Source of the DNA: Lithospermum erythrorhizon
Lineage: Eukaryota; Streptophyta; Magnoliopsida; Boraginales; Boraginaceae
Direction of reading: 5' to 3'
NCBI GenBank assembly: GCA_019722365.1
Contig: JADFUC010002096.1
Location: 1 to 64,000 of the forward strand
DNA length: 64,000 nt
Below the pieces are notes generated by a model, which was not told where the DNA came from, searched no databases, and saw only the letters and a program-made list of their open reading frames with translations. Below are positions 1 to 12,483 of the stretch, in pieces. Made by a program: the position numbers and the translations under genes. Within the stretch, counting starts at the first letter, position 1. Each line of letters starts with the position of its first letter.

Positions 1-59
1 ATCAGTATGCTTCAGTTACGTATTGCTAAGTACTTTTCCTCAAGTAATGATTATAGATT

Positions 60-610
60 AATACCATAATAATCACCAAGAAGGTTCGAATTTGATTTTT
101 CATTTTTGTTCTCGGACCTTTTGGAGCTTGATTTTGAACCATAACCACAGTCTTGATTTTTGAACACATCACTTAAGGGTCTTGATTTTTGAACCACATA
201 ATTTCGAGAATTAACATGTTGAACCCGGTGGTTTGATTCTTCATTTTGACACGTGGCTTCCACGATGTTCATATGGTCGATTTTAATCAACAAAATTAGG
301 GGTTTTAGAACGTAATTTTGGTGGCATTTAATGCGGTAGTTTCAGGAACCAGCCGAGTTCAAATTTAGGGTTAATTAATGTAAAACCCTTATTTTTACTT
401 CGATTAATCGGGAAGCAGATTTAAAGGAACCCTTGTTGATGGGGAATTTATTTGAATTTAGTGTTTAATCGAGAACCGATTAGCCACGTGATATCTTTTA
501 ATTGTTTGGACTTTTTAATCAAATTAATTCATCTTGTCCATTTAATTAGTATTTTGATAGAGTACTGATATCATACTTTTTATCCAACGTGTACCGCAAA
601 GAGTTTCACC
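60..610. repeat. Retroelement-like repeat copy A
   Basis: About 370-500 bases here resemble 46010-46400 in the same orientation. Shared landmarks, in order, are an ACGTGGCTTC block, a TTTAATGCG block, a TTTAGGGTTAATTAAT block, a 'CGAGAACC' stretch, and a tail rich in TTAATCAAATTAATTC ending near GTGTACCG. No long ORF crosses it. It looks like part of an LTR or another untranslated piece of an old retroelement; the family cannot be named from this alone. Confidence 0.55.
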
Positions 611-3600
611 ACGTTTCATAGTTGGAAACATTTCACCATGCGTTCCATAGGTTCGCTAAGATTAAAATAGGCACAAATTTGTGGGTGGGAAATAGATTTG
701 ACCATGAGGGTGCTGATTTGTTTGGTTCAGCTCAATTTCAGTTGCATTTTCAATTGATGTACTATTATCTCCTATTTCTCAAGTTACAGTGCACATTCGT
801 GAGTTGTACGGTTGTGATGTGTCCTTATTATTGGTTGCTTTTGGAAGTGTTGGGTGTATATATACCCAGTTTGGCTAACAATGAAGCTTGTTTGAAGGTT
901 TGGGCATCAAAAGCTTGTCTGCAATTGCTTCTACAGTTGCTTCACATATTTTTCTCGTCGGTACTAATTCGTACTCGCATCTTTGTTTTTGGATTTGATT
1001 TTTGAATTTAATCGATGTGGCATGCTTAATTGGTCTATTTATATGGTGTCATGTATGATTACTAACATGCTTAATCGTATGAAATGCTTTTGTCTTAATT
1101 CACAAAATAAAGGGTAAATTGGCAAATGAAGATTGATAAACAGTGGATGGATTTGTTGAAATTTTGTTGGAGAGAAAGGATATGCCCAAAAGATGTTGGG
1201 AAGGAATCTATAATCTTTAGTTTGGGTTGTTTAAGTGGTTGAGGTGGCTATGGTGATTGTGGTGTAAGATTGTTGATCCTTAGATGCGTGAAGTTAAATC
1301 TTGTGCACGAAATAATTGTGGTGGAAGAGTGTTGGTGATAATAATTATGATAGTTGGACTCGAAGTTTTTAGGAGTAGAGGAGGAATTAATTTGGATTGA
1401 CGTACAAGGATGGACCCGAGCTTGTGAACATGAAGTAAGTTAATGGTATCTTGTTGTCCGATGTGGAGTATATGAATATGAGAGGCAAGAAAGAGAGTAT
1501 GTAAATTAATAAGTAATAGGTTAAGATTGGAAATTTCATCTCGACGGATACTAAGGAGATTAAGGATAAGTGGAAATGGAAACTTTTCCCTGCGAAGATG
1601 GTATGACAATTAAGTTGTCGAGTGTTGTCTTGAAGATGTAAGTGAAATAGTAAATTCGGGACGGGGAAGGAAGAATGCATGGTTGTATGAGATAAATAAA
1701 CATTTAAGTGAAATGGAAATCGATAACGATTGGTGTAATAGAATCCGAGGAAGGAGGAAAAAGTATTTCAAGAAGAAATTAGTTGATGATATACCGGTTG
1801 GTAGGACTTTTAGGAGAAATTACGGATGAAATAGAAAGGTACGCGACCTCTGCGAGCACCACTTATAAGATGATGAGACTAGTGGGTTGTCTCCCAAGTG
1901 TATTATGTATCCAAGTCGGGTCACAGAAACCATTCTTTCCTAGGTAATAAAACTTTGAGACTGGATATATATTGTTGATTAATTTTATGAGATAAGGATG
2001 TTAGTTGGATGAAAATAGATCATTTAAGGCTGGTGATAAATAGAAAATTGTGTGAATTTCAGAACACGATTGAGGTTGGGTTGAAACGAGATTTTTGGCT
2101 GCTGTCAATGTATGATGAAGTTGTGTATAATGGTATTATAATGAAACGTGAGGTACGGAATAGCACTGTAGAGAGGTATGATATGTGGAGTATGTGTTAT
2201 CTTGATGTATGATATGTGGGGTTATAATAGGTATGAGTTGGGAAGGAGAAAGTATGAAGTTATGATGTAAATTCGGTGAAAATGGTGGGTATATCAAAGA
2301 CTTAATTAAGGATGCAATTTAGTTGCTTTCGGCGATCCAGGAAAACATATGAAAGGAATAGTAATTTCTTGGAAGACTTAAATATTGTATGCAATTATAT
2401 ATAATGAGTTAAAGGCTCGGATTGGATTTATTAAATTAGAGAATAGATGACTATGACCTTGAGGTGATAAGGAGTATAATTGTTTGAATATCATACTGGT
2501 TTCTGGTCAAGTGATAACATTTGCATCCCCATTGGAAGGTTGAGGAAATAGAATTTTCGATGGCTTGAGTTGAAGTTAAATAGATACAGATGATGTGTTT
2601 AAATATTTTAAGATGTAGTCACATGATGGTATGCATTGGAATCCCTCGTAGAGGTATAGATTTGAATTACCGGCTCGCTCGGAGGAAGTTGGACTAACAG
2701 TAAGGAAAATTTGTGGGAATTAGTAGTAGAATATCAATGAATCTTGGGATCTCATTAGTAAGAGAAGTATGATGGTGATGTGTTAATGTTATTTCTAAGG
2801 ATTAGAAATTTATGGCTACTGAGTGTAGATAAAAGTTGACAAATCCCAAAGGGGCGATGGGGTATTAACAAGTGTGGTAGAATATATATGTTGCACCAAT
2901 AAGTCAGGAGCATAATTATGGGAACGAGCTCGTCGTGGTTGTATAATGTGGGACTTGGTAGTTTTGGGGTGTATTGTGATTTGAGAAGAATTGGTACCGT
3001 GAGAGGAAAACATATTTCGTTGACCCATAACTCTAGAGGGTACTAAGAGATTCATACTTATGATTCTGGTTGGTGGATTTAGAGAGATGCTTAACAAAGA
3101 TGATAATTGAATTGGTATGAATAGGTTTACAAATTTTCCACGGAGTTGAATATTAATCCAGTGTGGTGCAGGCACATGTTGAGTAAATCATAAGATTCCA
3201 TGAATCATAATGTTCATGTTGACATGAGTCAAGATGATACTTGTCGACTTTGATTTTGAAAGAGTTATTAATGATGAAGCAGGTCGGACCTCGATATGAG
3301 AATACAGCGATTGAAATTCCTTGATTCAAGAACAAATAAGGAAGAAATGCTTCATGTTTGTCCAGTACTTAACCCTCGGGCGGTGGCTATTATGTGAGGA
3401 TATAAGGCGGATTGATGTGTAAGACATGAGTTAACGAGGAGGTGATAATTTAACTAGGAAGGAGGTTGCTTTCATAGTAATAATAATTTCAAGCCTTGAT
3501 GTTGGGATAACCATCTGAGGCTATTGAAGGAAATATTGAATTCTAATAATATTTAGCAATGAGAGCCCAGAAGAAAAGGAAATATAAAATATGACTCTAA

Positions 3601-3969
3601 TGAGTGATAAAGAGAACTCTATGGGAAGAATGAAACTTCAAGAGTATAACTACAATTGAAAGCAGCTTTGAGGTATGTTGAATGAAGAAGCATTGGGTGA
3701 ATCCTAGCAATATAGCTAAGCGAATAGAATGAGGATCCGGGAAATTACTATCTTGAAGAAGGATGACTAAAGAAATACAAAAAAGTGATGGTGTTAATGT
3801 CTAACTATTATATGAGTAGAAGCTTAGATTGGCGATAATTGTTTGTATAGAGAAGTTCGAGAATGAAGTGTGAGCATTGAAGGGAATATGGTAATTTTGC
3901 AATTTCCAACTAATGTAGAAACTGAGAGTAATGCGAATATGCAGAAAGGTGATAGAATTGATGGTATCA
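611..3969. other. Degenerate, C-poor transposon-like DNA without a gene
   Basis: No convincing coding sequence. The plus strand is rich in A, G and T and poor in C over almost the whole stretch, which is unlike the host-gene regions and typical of untranslated spacers in large plant retroelements. A GGGTTGTCTCCCAAG stretch near 1889 resembles a motif I associate with the 3' regions of plant Ty3 (Athila/Tat-like) elements; this is a weak memory-based link. All reading frames are short. Confidence 0.4.
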
Positions 3970-4508
3970 CATTTGGAATTGAGACCCTAATTTGAGACGG
4001 TTTTGGCTCTAATTATTGCCTAATTTGAGTCTAACTAGGATATATCTCTTAGCCTTGGTAGGTTTTGTTTTAGGCGGGTTTGAGAGGGCTTGGAGCTAAG
4101 AAAGGAACATAGTCTTACTAGGTTTTGTTAAGCTAAATATGGGATGAATTTACTTAGAGTTTTTATTTATCACTGATCATCCTAGAATAATATTAGGTCT
4201 TTAATATTAATTGTTAGAAGAACATAGTTTTGTTCTTGAAGAACTTAGAGAGTTTATTTTGTTCTTGATAGGCTTTGTGGTTGAATTTTTTCGATTGTAT
4301 GAAAATACTCAACACTGAATTATAGCTAGTGGTAGGGCTTATGCTTGATCTTCGGTTTTATTAGTTGATTACGGCGACAACGGGGCGTGCCTTCCAGTGA
4401 GGGGAACACAGCCATAAATCTTTTTGTGTCTACGTTTATTTCCGCTTAAATTTACGTGAACATTGATTGCTTGAAACTCAGGAGGATTTGAGGGGTCTTA
4501 AATCCTAA
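3970..4508 (+). mobile_element. 5' LTR of the outer Copia element
   Basis: This stretch matches 16847-17408 in direct orientation, starting at TTGGAATTGA and running through shared blocks such as TAATTTGAGACGGTTTTGGC, CTTAGCCTTGGTAGGTTTT and CGCTTAAATTTACGT to an end near AAATCCT. It is followed directly by TGGTATTATCGAGGAGC, which resembles the initiator-Met tRNA primer site TGGTATCAGAGC with inserted bases. Copies differ by many small indels and few substitutions. The start is set by the downstream copy, where TGTTGG follows a purine-rich tract. Confidence 0.75.
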
Positions 4509-4561
4509 CGGTGGTATTATCGAGGAGCTTGGTCGTAGCTTGGTTGTGAGTTTAAGAATCA

Positions 4562-5249
4562 ATGGCTGGAAGCGAAGGAATTGTGACACGTCTTGTAAGA
4601 AAGTCAGGTAGGTCGATTTTCAGCGTTGGAAGATAATGTATGGAGGATTATCTCTGGAAAGAAATTTGAACAAACCACTAGGGGGCTTTGAGAAGATGGA
4701 TGGTGATGAATGGATGGAATTGGACGGAGCCCAGGTCTTGGGTGTGATCAGACCTTGTTTGTCAAGAACGTAGTTGCTAACGTTGCTAAGGAGACCGTAT
4801 GAAAGTGATAAGAAGGCTTTATGCGATCTGTATGAAACAACTTTGCAAATAATAGGTACTTCTCATGAAAAAAAGCTTCATTTCACCCTTAAAGATGTCG
4901 AGAAAGTACACCCATAGCGAGGGAACTTACCTTAGCCGATTTCAATAGCATTATTAATCAGCTGTCGGCCGGTAGATGTTAATGTTGATGATGAGATCTG
5001 GGAGCGATTTTGTTGGCCGTTACGAAGTTGGGAGCGATGAGGCGTGATTAGTAATTACGTAGGTGATACTAACAAGGTTGAACTTAAGGTGGTTGTAGAG
5101 CGTATCTGCAATGGGAGAATGCAGTAAAGCTTCGTATGAGAAGTGTCGGGTGCTGGGGTTGCGTTAAGTGTAAGGAAGAGGAAGAGCAGGGGAGGCAGAG
5201 GTTTGGGGAAGCAGTGGGAGATCACGAGTAGAGTAGAAATAATTCGATA
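4562..5249 (+). pseudogene. gag: gag remnant of the outer Copia element, interrupted
   Basis: Broken coding DNA. Piecing frames together shows Copia gag features: a start MAGSEG at 4562, then a block like 'RSWV..IR.CLS.N' and 'ALCDLYET' near 4815-4850 (typical of the UBN2 gag domain), then a Gly/Arg-rich tract near 5150-5230 that normally precedes the CCHC zinc knuckle. Coding stops just where the inner element begins (about 5250), so the zinc knuckle is cut off. Several frameshifts and stops are present as printed. Gag would form the intracellular particle that packages element RNA; this copy cannot make it. Confidence 0.6.
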
Positions 5250-6600
5250 CGTTGAATAATGGGATTCCATTCAAACCTATTTTTGAAGATAACAAATTGT
5301 TTAATGAACTAATCCGTTTTGAGTGAACATATTGAGTTTATTCCTAAATAAGTTCGAGAGTGCTAAAATTGTTGATCGGGAAGTTCGGAGGCTCGTTGAT
5401 GAGTCAAACAAGCGCCAAGCCTTTCCATGAGAGGCTCGTGTTCTTCTTTTTTATCGTTTGTAAGGAAACTCTTTTTAAGTATTTTGTCGTTTTTAAATTT
5501 GTGAGTATAGACTTTTTGCCATTTAAACTTAATGTTATGTTTGAGAAAAGCGGTCAGTAGTTTGAATCTTAAGTACCTGGCAAGTCGTACAAATGGTATT
5601 GTGGCATTCGTTTGAGAATTGGCTTGAAACGTCGTTATTTGGAATTGACACTATGAACCATCGAGACCCCTTCGAGAGGGTCTCGGGTCACGATGATCGA
5701 GACCCCTTCGAGACCCCCGGGTCTCGATAGGGTCCCGATGATCGAGACCCTGGACCTCTCGATAAGGTCTACACAGAGCGGGCTTATAGCCGTTGCCCTG
5801 GTCCATCGAGGGCTCATCGAGACCCCCTGGTCTCGATGGGGTCACGATGCAGGCAACTTTTCAGCTCAAAATTTGTGCACTATATAAGCCCCCTCTTTTC
5901 AAAACCTAAATAACTTTTGCAACTATTTGAAACCTAATTTCTGAGCATTTATTTCTTTGATAAGCAAAAGGCAAAAAGTCATAACTCTCACATTTATTAC
6001 TGTAATCTTTATTGAGAGTTTCCTAGTTATTAATAAATTCATTCTTTCTCAAACATTTAGTATTTTGAGTGGTGAAATCCTTTGTGTGGGAGCGTAGGGT
6101 TACTATTCAGGTTGAGTGATAGTACTTTGAAGGAATCCTAAGAGTGTGTTCTTGGGTTCCCAATCTAGGTTGATTGGGAGTTGAAATCCTTAGCGGGTAG
6201 CTTGGGTCATTTAGTACTTGAGGCTAAGTGTTTGATAATAGGCTTGAGAGGATTGCTTTGTGTGTAATCAAACATTTCTTCTGGCCCAATTGTCACTTTG
6301 CCAAAATCCGAGGTTGGAAAGCCGGCCCAGGTGGCGATAGAGGGAACCCGAGCTTCGCTAATAGCATCTGTGTATTGTATTTCTTCATACTCTTTACTTT
6401 TTAAGTCGTCATTATGTATTATTTCTAAATGTCTTGTTGTTTTTGTTGACTAATCATTCTCGAGAGCTTAGGTTATCGAAGGGTTATCACGTTAGAACAT
6501 ATTCTTATTATTTTGTAATTCCGCATTGTTAAATTAAAACTCAAAGGGAATAATTTAACGTAAAACGCTGTCCACTACCAAAAGATTTAGTCCATTTCCT
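5250..6600 (+). mobile_element. 5' LTR of the inner Copia element
   Basis: Direct-repeat partner of 14297-15645. Shared blocks include AACCTATTTTTGAAGATAAC, a near-identical 60-70 base stretch around 5465-5530, the CGAGACCC palindromic cluster (5655-5850), and the TATA-like CTATATAAGCCCC at 5879, followed by CTTTTCAAA, which may mark the transcription start region. The left edge is CGTTGAATAATGGG; the right copy reads TGTTGAATAATGGG. The 3' edge is inferred from the primer site at 6605. Length is about 1.35 kb. Divergence from its partner is mostly indels. Confidence 0.8.
5655..5850. promoter_or_regulatory. CGAGACCC / GGGTCTCG palindromic cluster upstream of the LTR TATA box
   Basis: A run of at least eight copies of (ATCGA)GACCC and its inverse GGGTCTCGAT, many in head-to-head pairs, lies 30-225 bases upstream of TATATAAG. 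The same cluster recurs in the 3' LTR (about 14725-14910) and, in expanded form, inside the element (11965-12290). Position and repetition suggest enhancer-like protein-binding sites in the LTR promoter; the binding factor is unknown. Confidence 0.5.
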
Positions 6601-6604
6601 TGAT

Positions 6605-6617
6605 TGGTATCGAGAGC
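6605..6617 (+). other. Primer binding site (initiator-Met tRNA type) of the inner Copia element
   Basis: TGGTATCGAGAGC directly follows the 5' LTR. It equals the common plant Copia primer site TGGTATCAGAGC (complementary to the 3' end of initiator methionine tRNA) except for one extra base, and marks where reverse transcription would start. Confidence 0.7.
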
Positions 6618-6662
6618 TGCGTGTTCTACGTAATTAAGCTTAAAATCTTGTAGAAAAAGATC

Positions 6663-7760
6663 ATGGGTAGTAGCAAGGAATATTTAATTTGCTTCGAGGC
6701 ACTTTTTGTGTTGAAGGTAGGTCAAGTGCGAGGCCACCATTGCTTGGCGGATCAAACTAACGATTGGTAGAGACATAGCAGCGTTCAAGAGTATCATGTG
6801 CGGCAAACAGGCTACAAATTATGAATAATCATCGAGATTAAAACCATTTCAATGAAGTATCAAATTAACTGAAGCCGGGCTATAGGAATTTGATAAAGTG
6901 GAAGAGCCAGCATGAGGTGGGCAGCAGCCAGTAGAGTTCCAGAAAGTAGGAGGATAAGCGGATAAAAGAGAAGAGGATGGTACTAAGGGATAGAGACTCG
7001 GAATTTAGGAGTTAATTCAAGGCCATCCATGTTCTCACAATTGCAATGTGTATGGAAGAATATGCTCGAGGATTAAGGGATTACCAATTGACCAAGGAAA
7101 TATGGGACTTGTTAGAAACCGCTCACATTGGTTCTAGTCAGGGGCAGAAACCACGAGTCGACTTTGATAGGGAATATCAGGCCGCCCCAGGAAATATCGA
7201 GGAGAGTCCGTCAAAGATATGCATCAAGGTTGATGCCATTATCAACAGCAGTTCTGCAGGAGGCTTATCGCGGAAAGAAGTAAATGGAAGAATCATAGAA
7301 GAAGCCGTCGATCGGGGTTCGGCCAAAGGTTTGTGCAATGATAAGGCCAAAGAGATATCAGATTCTTAGAAACTCGTTTGGTTCCTTGAAAGCCGAAGTC
7401 ACCATAAAGAACAGGCTTAGAAACTGAGGAGACGAAGAAAGTGGCTCTTGTAGCGTGGCCAAAGTACAAAAATTCATGAGAAAGTGATGAAGATGATGAA
7501 GATATGGCCATGCTTGCTAGAGACTTCAAAGGTTCTCCGAGTTCAAAAGGCAACAATGATCATGATTAAGCAAGCTTCAAGAGATATGTTAATCACGAGA
7601 AGAAGGAAGTACGAAGGCAAGACAAGAGGGGAAAATCAAAGGGAGATCCATTTGCTTTGAATGTAACAAGCCGGACGTTTCAGAGCGGATTGCCGCATTC
7701 TTGAGGTCCCGACCAAAGCTTTGGCAAGGCCACTTGGGATAGCGAATCGAGCGAGTCCGA
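6663..7760 (+). pseudogene. gag: gag remnant of the inner Copia element
   Basis: Starts at an ATG just after the primer site (MGSSKEY). An open stretch at 7046-7369 holds a UBN2-type gag block with 'LTKEIWDLLETAH' near its N-terminus, where intact elements read K-x-x-W-D-x-L-E. Near 7650-7690 a CCHC zinc-knuckle start (ICFECNKP) is visible, frame-shifted afterwards. Stops at several places break the frame. Gag would package genomic RNA in virus-like particles. The zinc knuckle and its 3' position identify the orientation and order gag-pol. Confidence 0.7.
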
Positions 7761-8489
7761 CTCGAGAGTGGAAACTTGCAGCGTGATGGTGTGTCTCATG
7801 GCACAAGACTCAATGGAGGCACCTCTTAACCATTTCTCCTCGGATGATGACACCAATAGTGATGATGAGAAATCAGTAGTGATTTTTTTGACAATTTAAC
7901 AACAATTATAACTTGAGTTATTAAGCTTTGGTGGCAAGAATAAAGAACTTTCAAAAACTAATAAAGCTTGCTGCATAAAAACAACTCTCTTGAGAATGAA
8001 GTTACTTTGTTAAAGCTTGATTCCAATTTGAAAAATGGCCGGTTTCATGAAAAATTGGAGCTTAAAACGAAAATCCAAAAGATTGAGTTGGAAAATGTTG
8101 AACTCAAGAAGTATACTCAGCTTCCACACCCCATTGAGAACAAACAAGTTAAATGAAATTCTTGAGGCTCAACGTTGTCCAACCAACAAAAAGGGTTAGG
8201 CCTATTCAGCGATAACTCTGTCGGCTCACATTAATAAACTTCATCCATCGGTATTAAATTAAGTGAACCGCATTTCAACTTTGCACTTATTGTGAAAAAG
8301 GGAAATCATAAAGAATCTTAAAATGTCGTACAAGGTTAGTGAGAATGGGCACCTTATGTTCCCAAGTCTCTAAGACTTAAATGGATCGTAAGAAAAATCC
8401 ATCTCCTTTACTAATAACCCACAAGGACCCCAAAATCACATTGGGTACCTCGTGAAATTTGTGTATTTGTAGGGAGGGGCCGCTCATCA

Positions 8490-11470
8490 AGAAAACATTT
8501 GGATGGTGGATAGCGGATGTTCAAGGCATATGACGGGAGATGCCTCACTCTTTTTAAAGCTTGGAAACAAGGCGGTTGGAAACGTAAAGTTCGCAAACAA
8601 CGAAACCGCCAAAATCCTAGGTAAAGGATGTATTGGTAAGAAAGGTTGTTTCCAAATTAAAAATACTTTACTTGTTGATAGGCGTGGGGGTTATTTGCTA
8701 AGTGTGACCAATTGTGTGAAAATGATTATGAAGTTAAAGTTTCAAAACATAAATTATTATTTCAAATGTTTCATCTTCGTTTGTTATTTATGGTTATCGT
8801 CCGAATAATGTATTATGTTAATTTTGATTCGGTTGAAGCGAGTAATATTTGCATGAATGTAGCAATTTTATGATAGCGTGAGTTTGTGGCATCGGCAGTT
8901 GGGCCATGCTAGTATTGAAATGTTATCTAAATTGCCAAAAGAAAACTCACGTGTTAGAGGCTTTACCTAATCTCTCTCATATAAAAGGTTAAACTTTGCG
9001 ATGCATGTCAACTCGATAAAATGCATAAATCGTCGTTTAGCCTTTGAAATCTTGTTTAAATTCGAGCCGTAGTAGCGATTTGCTACATATGGGCTTGTTT
9101 GGGTGAGATGGATATTGAGGGATTTAGGTGGCTCTAAATATGTTTGTTGTGTGGGCGATTGCCGAGGGTTTCTTGGGTAATTGGCGCGCTAACTAAAGTG
9201 ATGCGTTTAAAGAGTTTGCTAAGTTGTGTAGAAAGTCATGAGCGAGGATTAAAATCAAGGCCATAAGGGAGGCGATCACGGAGGTGAGTTCGAAAATGAG
9301 GGGATTCGTGTGTTTTGTGAGGGAGTATGGAGATCCACGCGACTTTTCGGCACCAAGAACACTCAGCAAAATGGAGTCGTGGAGGCGAAAGAATAAGGAC
9401 TATTCAAGAAATGGGTAAGCACCATGTTGAAGGAATGAGCACAACTTGCCAAAGTACTTTTTGGGGACATGCCGTGGACACCGCGTGCTACACCATCGCT
9501 TGGTATTTCTAAGACCTATGATAAGACTCGCTTCTGAGCTTTGGTATGGTAAGATCCCTGGTAGTGATTACTTTAAAGTTTTTGGATGTAAATGCTTTAT
9601 TCTAAACACCAAAAGATAGATTGGGTAAATTTGGCGCTAAATCTAATGAGGCAATCTTTTTTCTTGGTTATTCTAAAAGCAATTAAGGCATATATCATCT
9701 ACAATAAAAAGGATCAATGTGTGCAAGAATGTCTATTCATGTTAACTTTGATGAATCTAATCCATTTGTTGAGAAAGTTGTATTAGATGAGGATGATTCA
9801 TTAGGTGTTAATGTGGATGGGAATTCTCAAAAATTGATGAGCCTCAAAACCAAACATCAAGCGAGGGAAGCATCAATTGTAGAGAACAAACTAATAATCA
9901 TAAATGACCCTTGAAGATGGATGATTATCTCCATGGGCGGACAACGAAGATCTTCCCTATAGGAGACGAGTCATCAAGAATCATCCCCCGGATCTCATTC
10001 TAGGTGATATCTCAAAGGGGGTAACTACTCGATCCTCTCTAAATAATGTTTGTCTCCATAGTGCTTTTGTATCTCAAGTAGTGCCTCTTAATATTAAACA
10101 AGCTCTAGAAGATCCGGATTGGATTTTATCTATGCGAAAAGAACTTGAACAATTTGGTACAAAGTTTGGCATTTAGTTGAAAAACCCTTTGATAAAAACC
10201 ATTATTAAGGACTAAATGGGTTTAGAAATAAACTTGACGAAACAGGTGTTGTTTTTAGTAAATAAAAGTGATGCTTGTTATTTCAGGGTTATAATCAAAT
10301 GGGAAAATTAAATTTGAGTGAAACTTTTGCTCAGTGGCTAAGTTGGAATCCATTAAGTATTATTCCCTTCGCTAGTCATATGGATTTCAAACTACACCAA
10401 ATGGATGTCAAAAGCGCTTTTCTAAATGGTTTCTTGGATGAGGAAGTTTTTGTAAAACAACCTCCGGGTTTTGAAGATCCTAATTATCCTCATCACGTTT
10501 TCAAACTAGATAAAGCACTTTACGGTTGAAACAAGCACCTGACTTGGTATGAGAGGTTAAGCACACATTTAGTTACAGAATGGGTTTCAAGAGGAAAGCT
10601 TGATTCAAACTTTTCCTTAAAGGCAAAGAACAAACATCTCATAGTAGTTCAAATTTATGTCGATGATATTATTTTTCGGTTCTACTAATGATTTGTTGTG
10701 TGAAAATTTGCTAAAATAGTGAGCCAAGTAGAGTTCGAGATGAGCATGATGGGAGAATTGAATTTCTTCCTCGGACTCCAAGTGAAGCAAATGGTGGACG
10801 GCATATTCATAAGCCAAAGCAAGTTCTCGAAAGAACTCATAAAGAAATTCGGGATGGAAGATGCAAAAGTGATCGGAACTCCCATGTCGACATCAACAAA
10901 GCTAGACAAGGACGAGCAAGGTACTAGTGTCAATGAGACAAATATCACTCGAGGAGAATATGATTGGTAGCCTTCTTTATCTTGCAAGCTTCTAGACCCG
11001 ATATTATGTTGCCGTGTGTTTACATGTGCTTTCGTTTTCAAGCATGTCCCAAAGAGTCTCATCTTAAAGCGGTTAAAGGATCGCCGGTGCATTGAAAGGG
11101 ACAATTGACTGGGCTTTGGTATCCGATGAGCAAGAGCTTTGAAGCTTGTAGGGATACTCGGATCTGCGGATTTTGGGATGCACACTTGATAGGAGAGAGT
11201 ACAAGTGGGACATGTCACTTCTTAGGACATAAGCCTCACCTCGTGGTCTAGCGAGAAGCAAGTAGTGTTGCATTGTCGCGGCGGAGGCCGAATATGTGGC
11301 GGTCGGGAATTGTGTTGCTTTCCAGTGCTTTGGATGAAACAAACCTTGGAGGATTTAGGGATCAAAATATGATCAAGTTCGGTGTTATGTGACAACACAA
11401 AGTGCCATAAATATTGCCAAGAATCTGGAGTGCAACACTCAAGGACCAAGCATTGAAATTAAATTAAATC
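8490..11470 (+). pseudogene. pol: pol remnant of the inner Copia element: protease, integrase, RT, RNase H
   Basis: Domain order PR-INT-RT-RH is the Copia order. Protease: WMVDSGCSRHM at about 8502, with catalytic Asp in DSG. GAG-pre-integrase/HHCC finger: LWHRQLGHAS near 8885. Integrase C-half: NTQQNGVVE near 9360. RT: QMDVKSAFLNGFLDEEVF near 10400 and the catalytic YVDD motif near 10655-10670. RNase H: AEAEYVAVGNC near 11285 and a DNxSAINI-like block near 11395. The frame is broken many times and the integrase core is badly shifted, so no polyprotein can be made from this copy as printed. Long gag-pol plus an extra 3' ORF fits the SIRE/Maximus branch, but that placement is inferred. Confidence 0.85.
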
Positions 11471-11479
11471 GACTTAAAT

Positions 11480-11960
11480 CAGGGACCATGTGCAAAAAGG
11501 AAACGATGATCTCTCAGAGTTAAAGAGACAAATGAGGGTCAACTTGCGGACATGCTGCAAACCACTACCGGAGGATCAGTTTTAACACTTTACGTATTAG
11601 GCGTGAGCTAGGGATGTAGTGCTCTAGTAAGTAATTTTATCTTATCATTGCCATCTTAAATGCTTATGTTGTTGAAACACTTTCGTTAGCAAATTATGTC
11701 AATATTGTTTTATTGGGATGATGAGCCAAATGATGAAATTGTCCAAAAATGGTTGTGGATTGAATTGTTGAGGATGCTAAGTGGATATTGTGGATTATGG
11801 TTGCGTTTCGATGTTGAAGATATTGGTGATATGAGATTGTGGATGGTTGTTTTGATTGGATGTGCTTCGGGTTGTTTTTGAGAGTTTATTTGTGGAGATT
11901 TGCTTGATGAATGGTGATTTGTGGAGCTTGTGGATGAATGAATGGTCTTTTTGTGTGTGT
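11480..11960. other. Spacer between pol and the internal promoter-like block
   Basis: After RNase H ends with a 'TTTGGLADMLT'-like block (frame-shifted, near 11535-11600) no domain is recognised. The stretch is TG-rich (many TTGTGGAT/TGATGAATG words). It separates pol from the repeated CGAGACCC cluster. Confidence 0.4.
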
Positions 11961-11964
11961 GGGA

Positions 11965-12300
11965 TCGAGGACCCCATGCGTGACCCCAGTCGATGGGGTC
12001 CGATCAAAGTGGTGAGACTTTCGATGCGGCCGCCGAGACCCCATCGAGACCCCCATTGCTCTCGATGAGGTCTCGGTACAAAAACCTCTCGATGCAGTCG
12101 AGGCCCATGAGGACCCCCACCGAATGGATTCCGATGGAGTGTTAAAGAACTTGCCCTATATTGTCATCGAGAACCCCCTGCTCTCGATGAGGTCTCGAAC
12201 AAAAGACCCCGTCCCCGATCGGACCCCATCGAGACGCAAATGGAACCCCTAGGTCTGCCGAATGGGTCTCGATGAACTTCGATCCCATATATACCGTTTA
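11965..12300 (+). promoter_or_regulatory. Internal promoter-like block with the LTR's CGAGACCC repeats
   Basis: At least ten direct and inverted copies of GACCCC(AT)CGAGA / TCTCGATG(A/G)GGTC are packed into about 320 bases. They end at CCCATATATACCG (12285), a TATA-like box, then an A/C-rich leader (12300-12480) and an ORF. The LTR has the same layout: the repeats, then CTATATAAG, then a leader. The parallel suggests a second promoter, inside the element, for the 3' ORF. What is seen is the shared motif and spacing; promoter activity is inference. Confidence 0.45.
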
Positions 12301-12483
12301 AATTTTTCACTTCATTTCAACCACAATTCAAAAATTTCCAACCTAATTCACCCAATCATGCGCGTTGACCATTTCCTTCACAAATTCATCAAAAATTCAC
12401 AAATTCTCTGATTAAAATTGCTACATTGCGCTTTCTTTTAACCTAAACTCCATTCCCCTATTCAAAAATTTTCTCACAAAAAA

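Noticed and set aside
622..1005. 127-codon plus-strand ORF at 622-1005 as a gene
   Set aside because: Hydrophobic low-complexity translation with no family features, in old transposon-like DNA.
5635..5887. Overlapping ORFs rich in RPGGL/SRPG words in the LTR
   Set aside because: They arise from the palindromic CGAGACCC repeats and are not kept between the two LTR copies.
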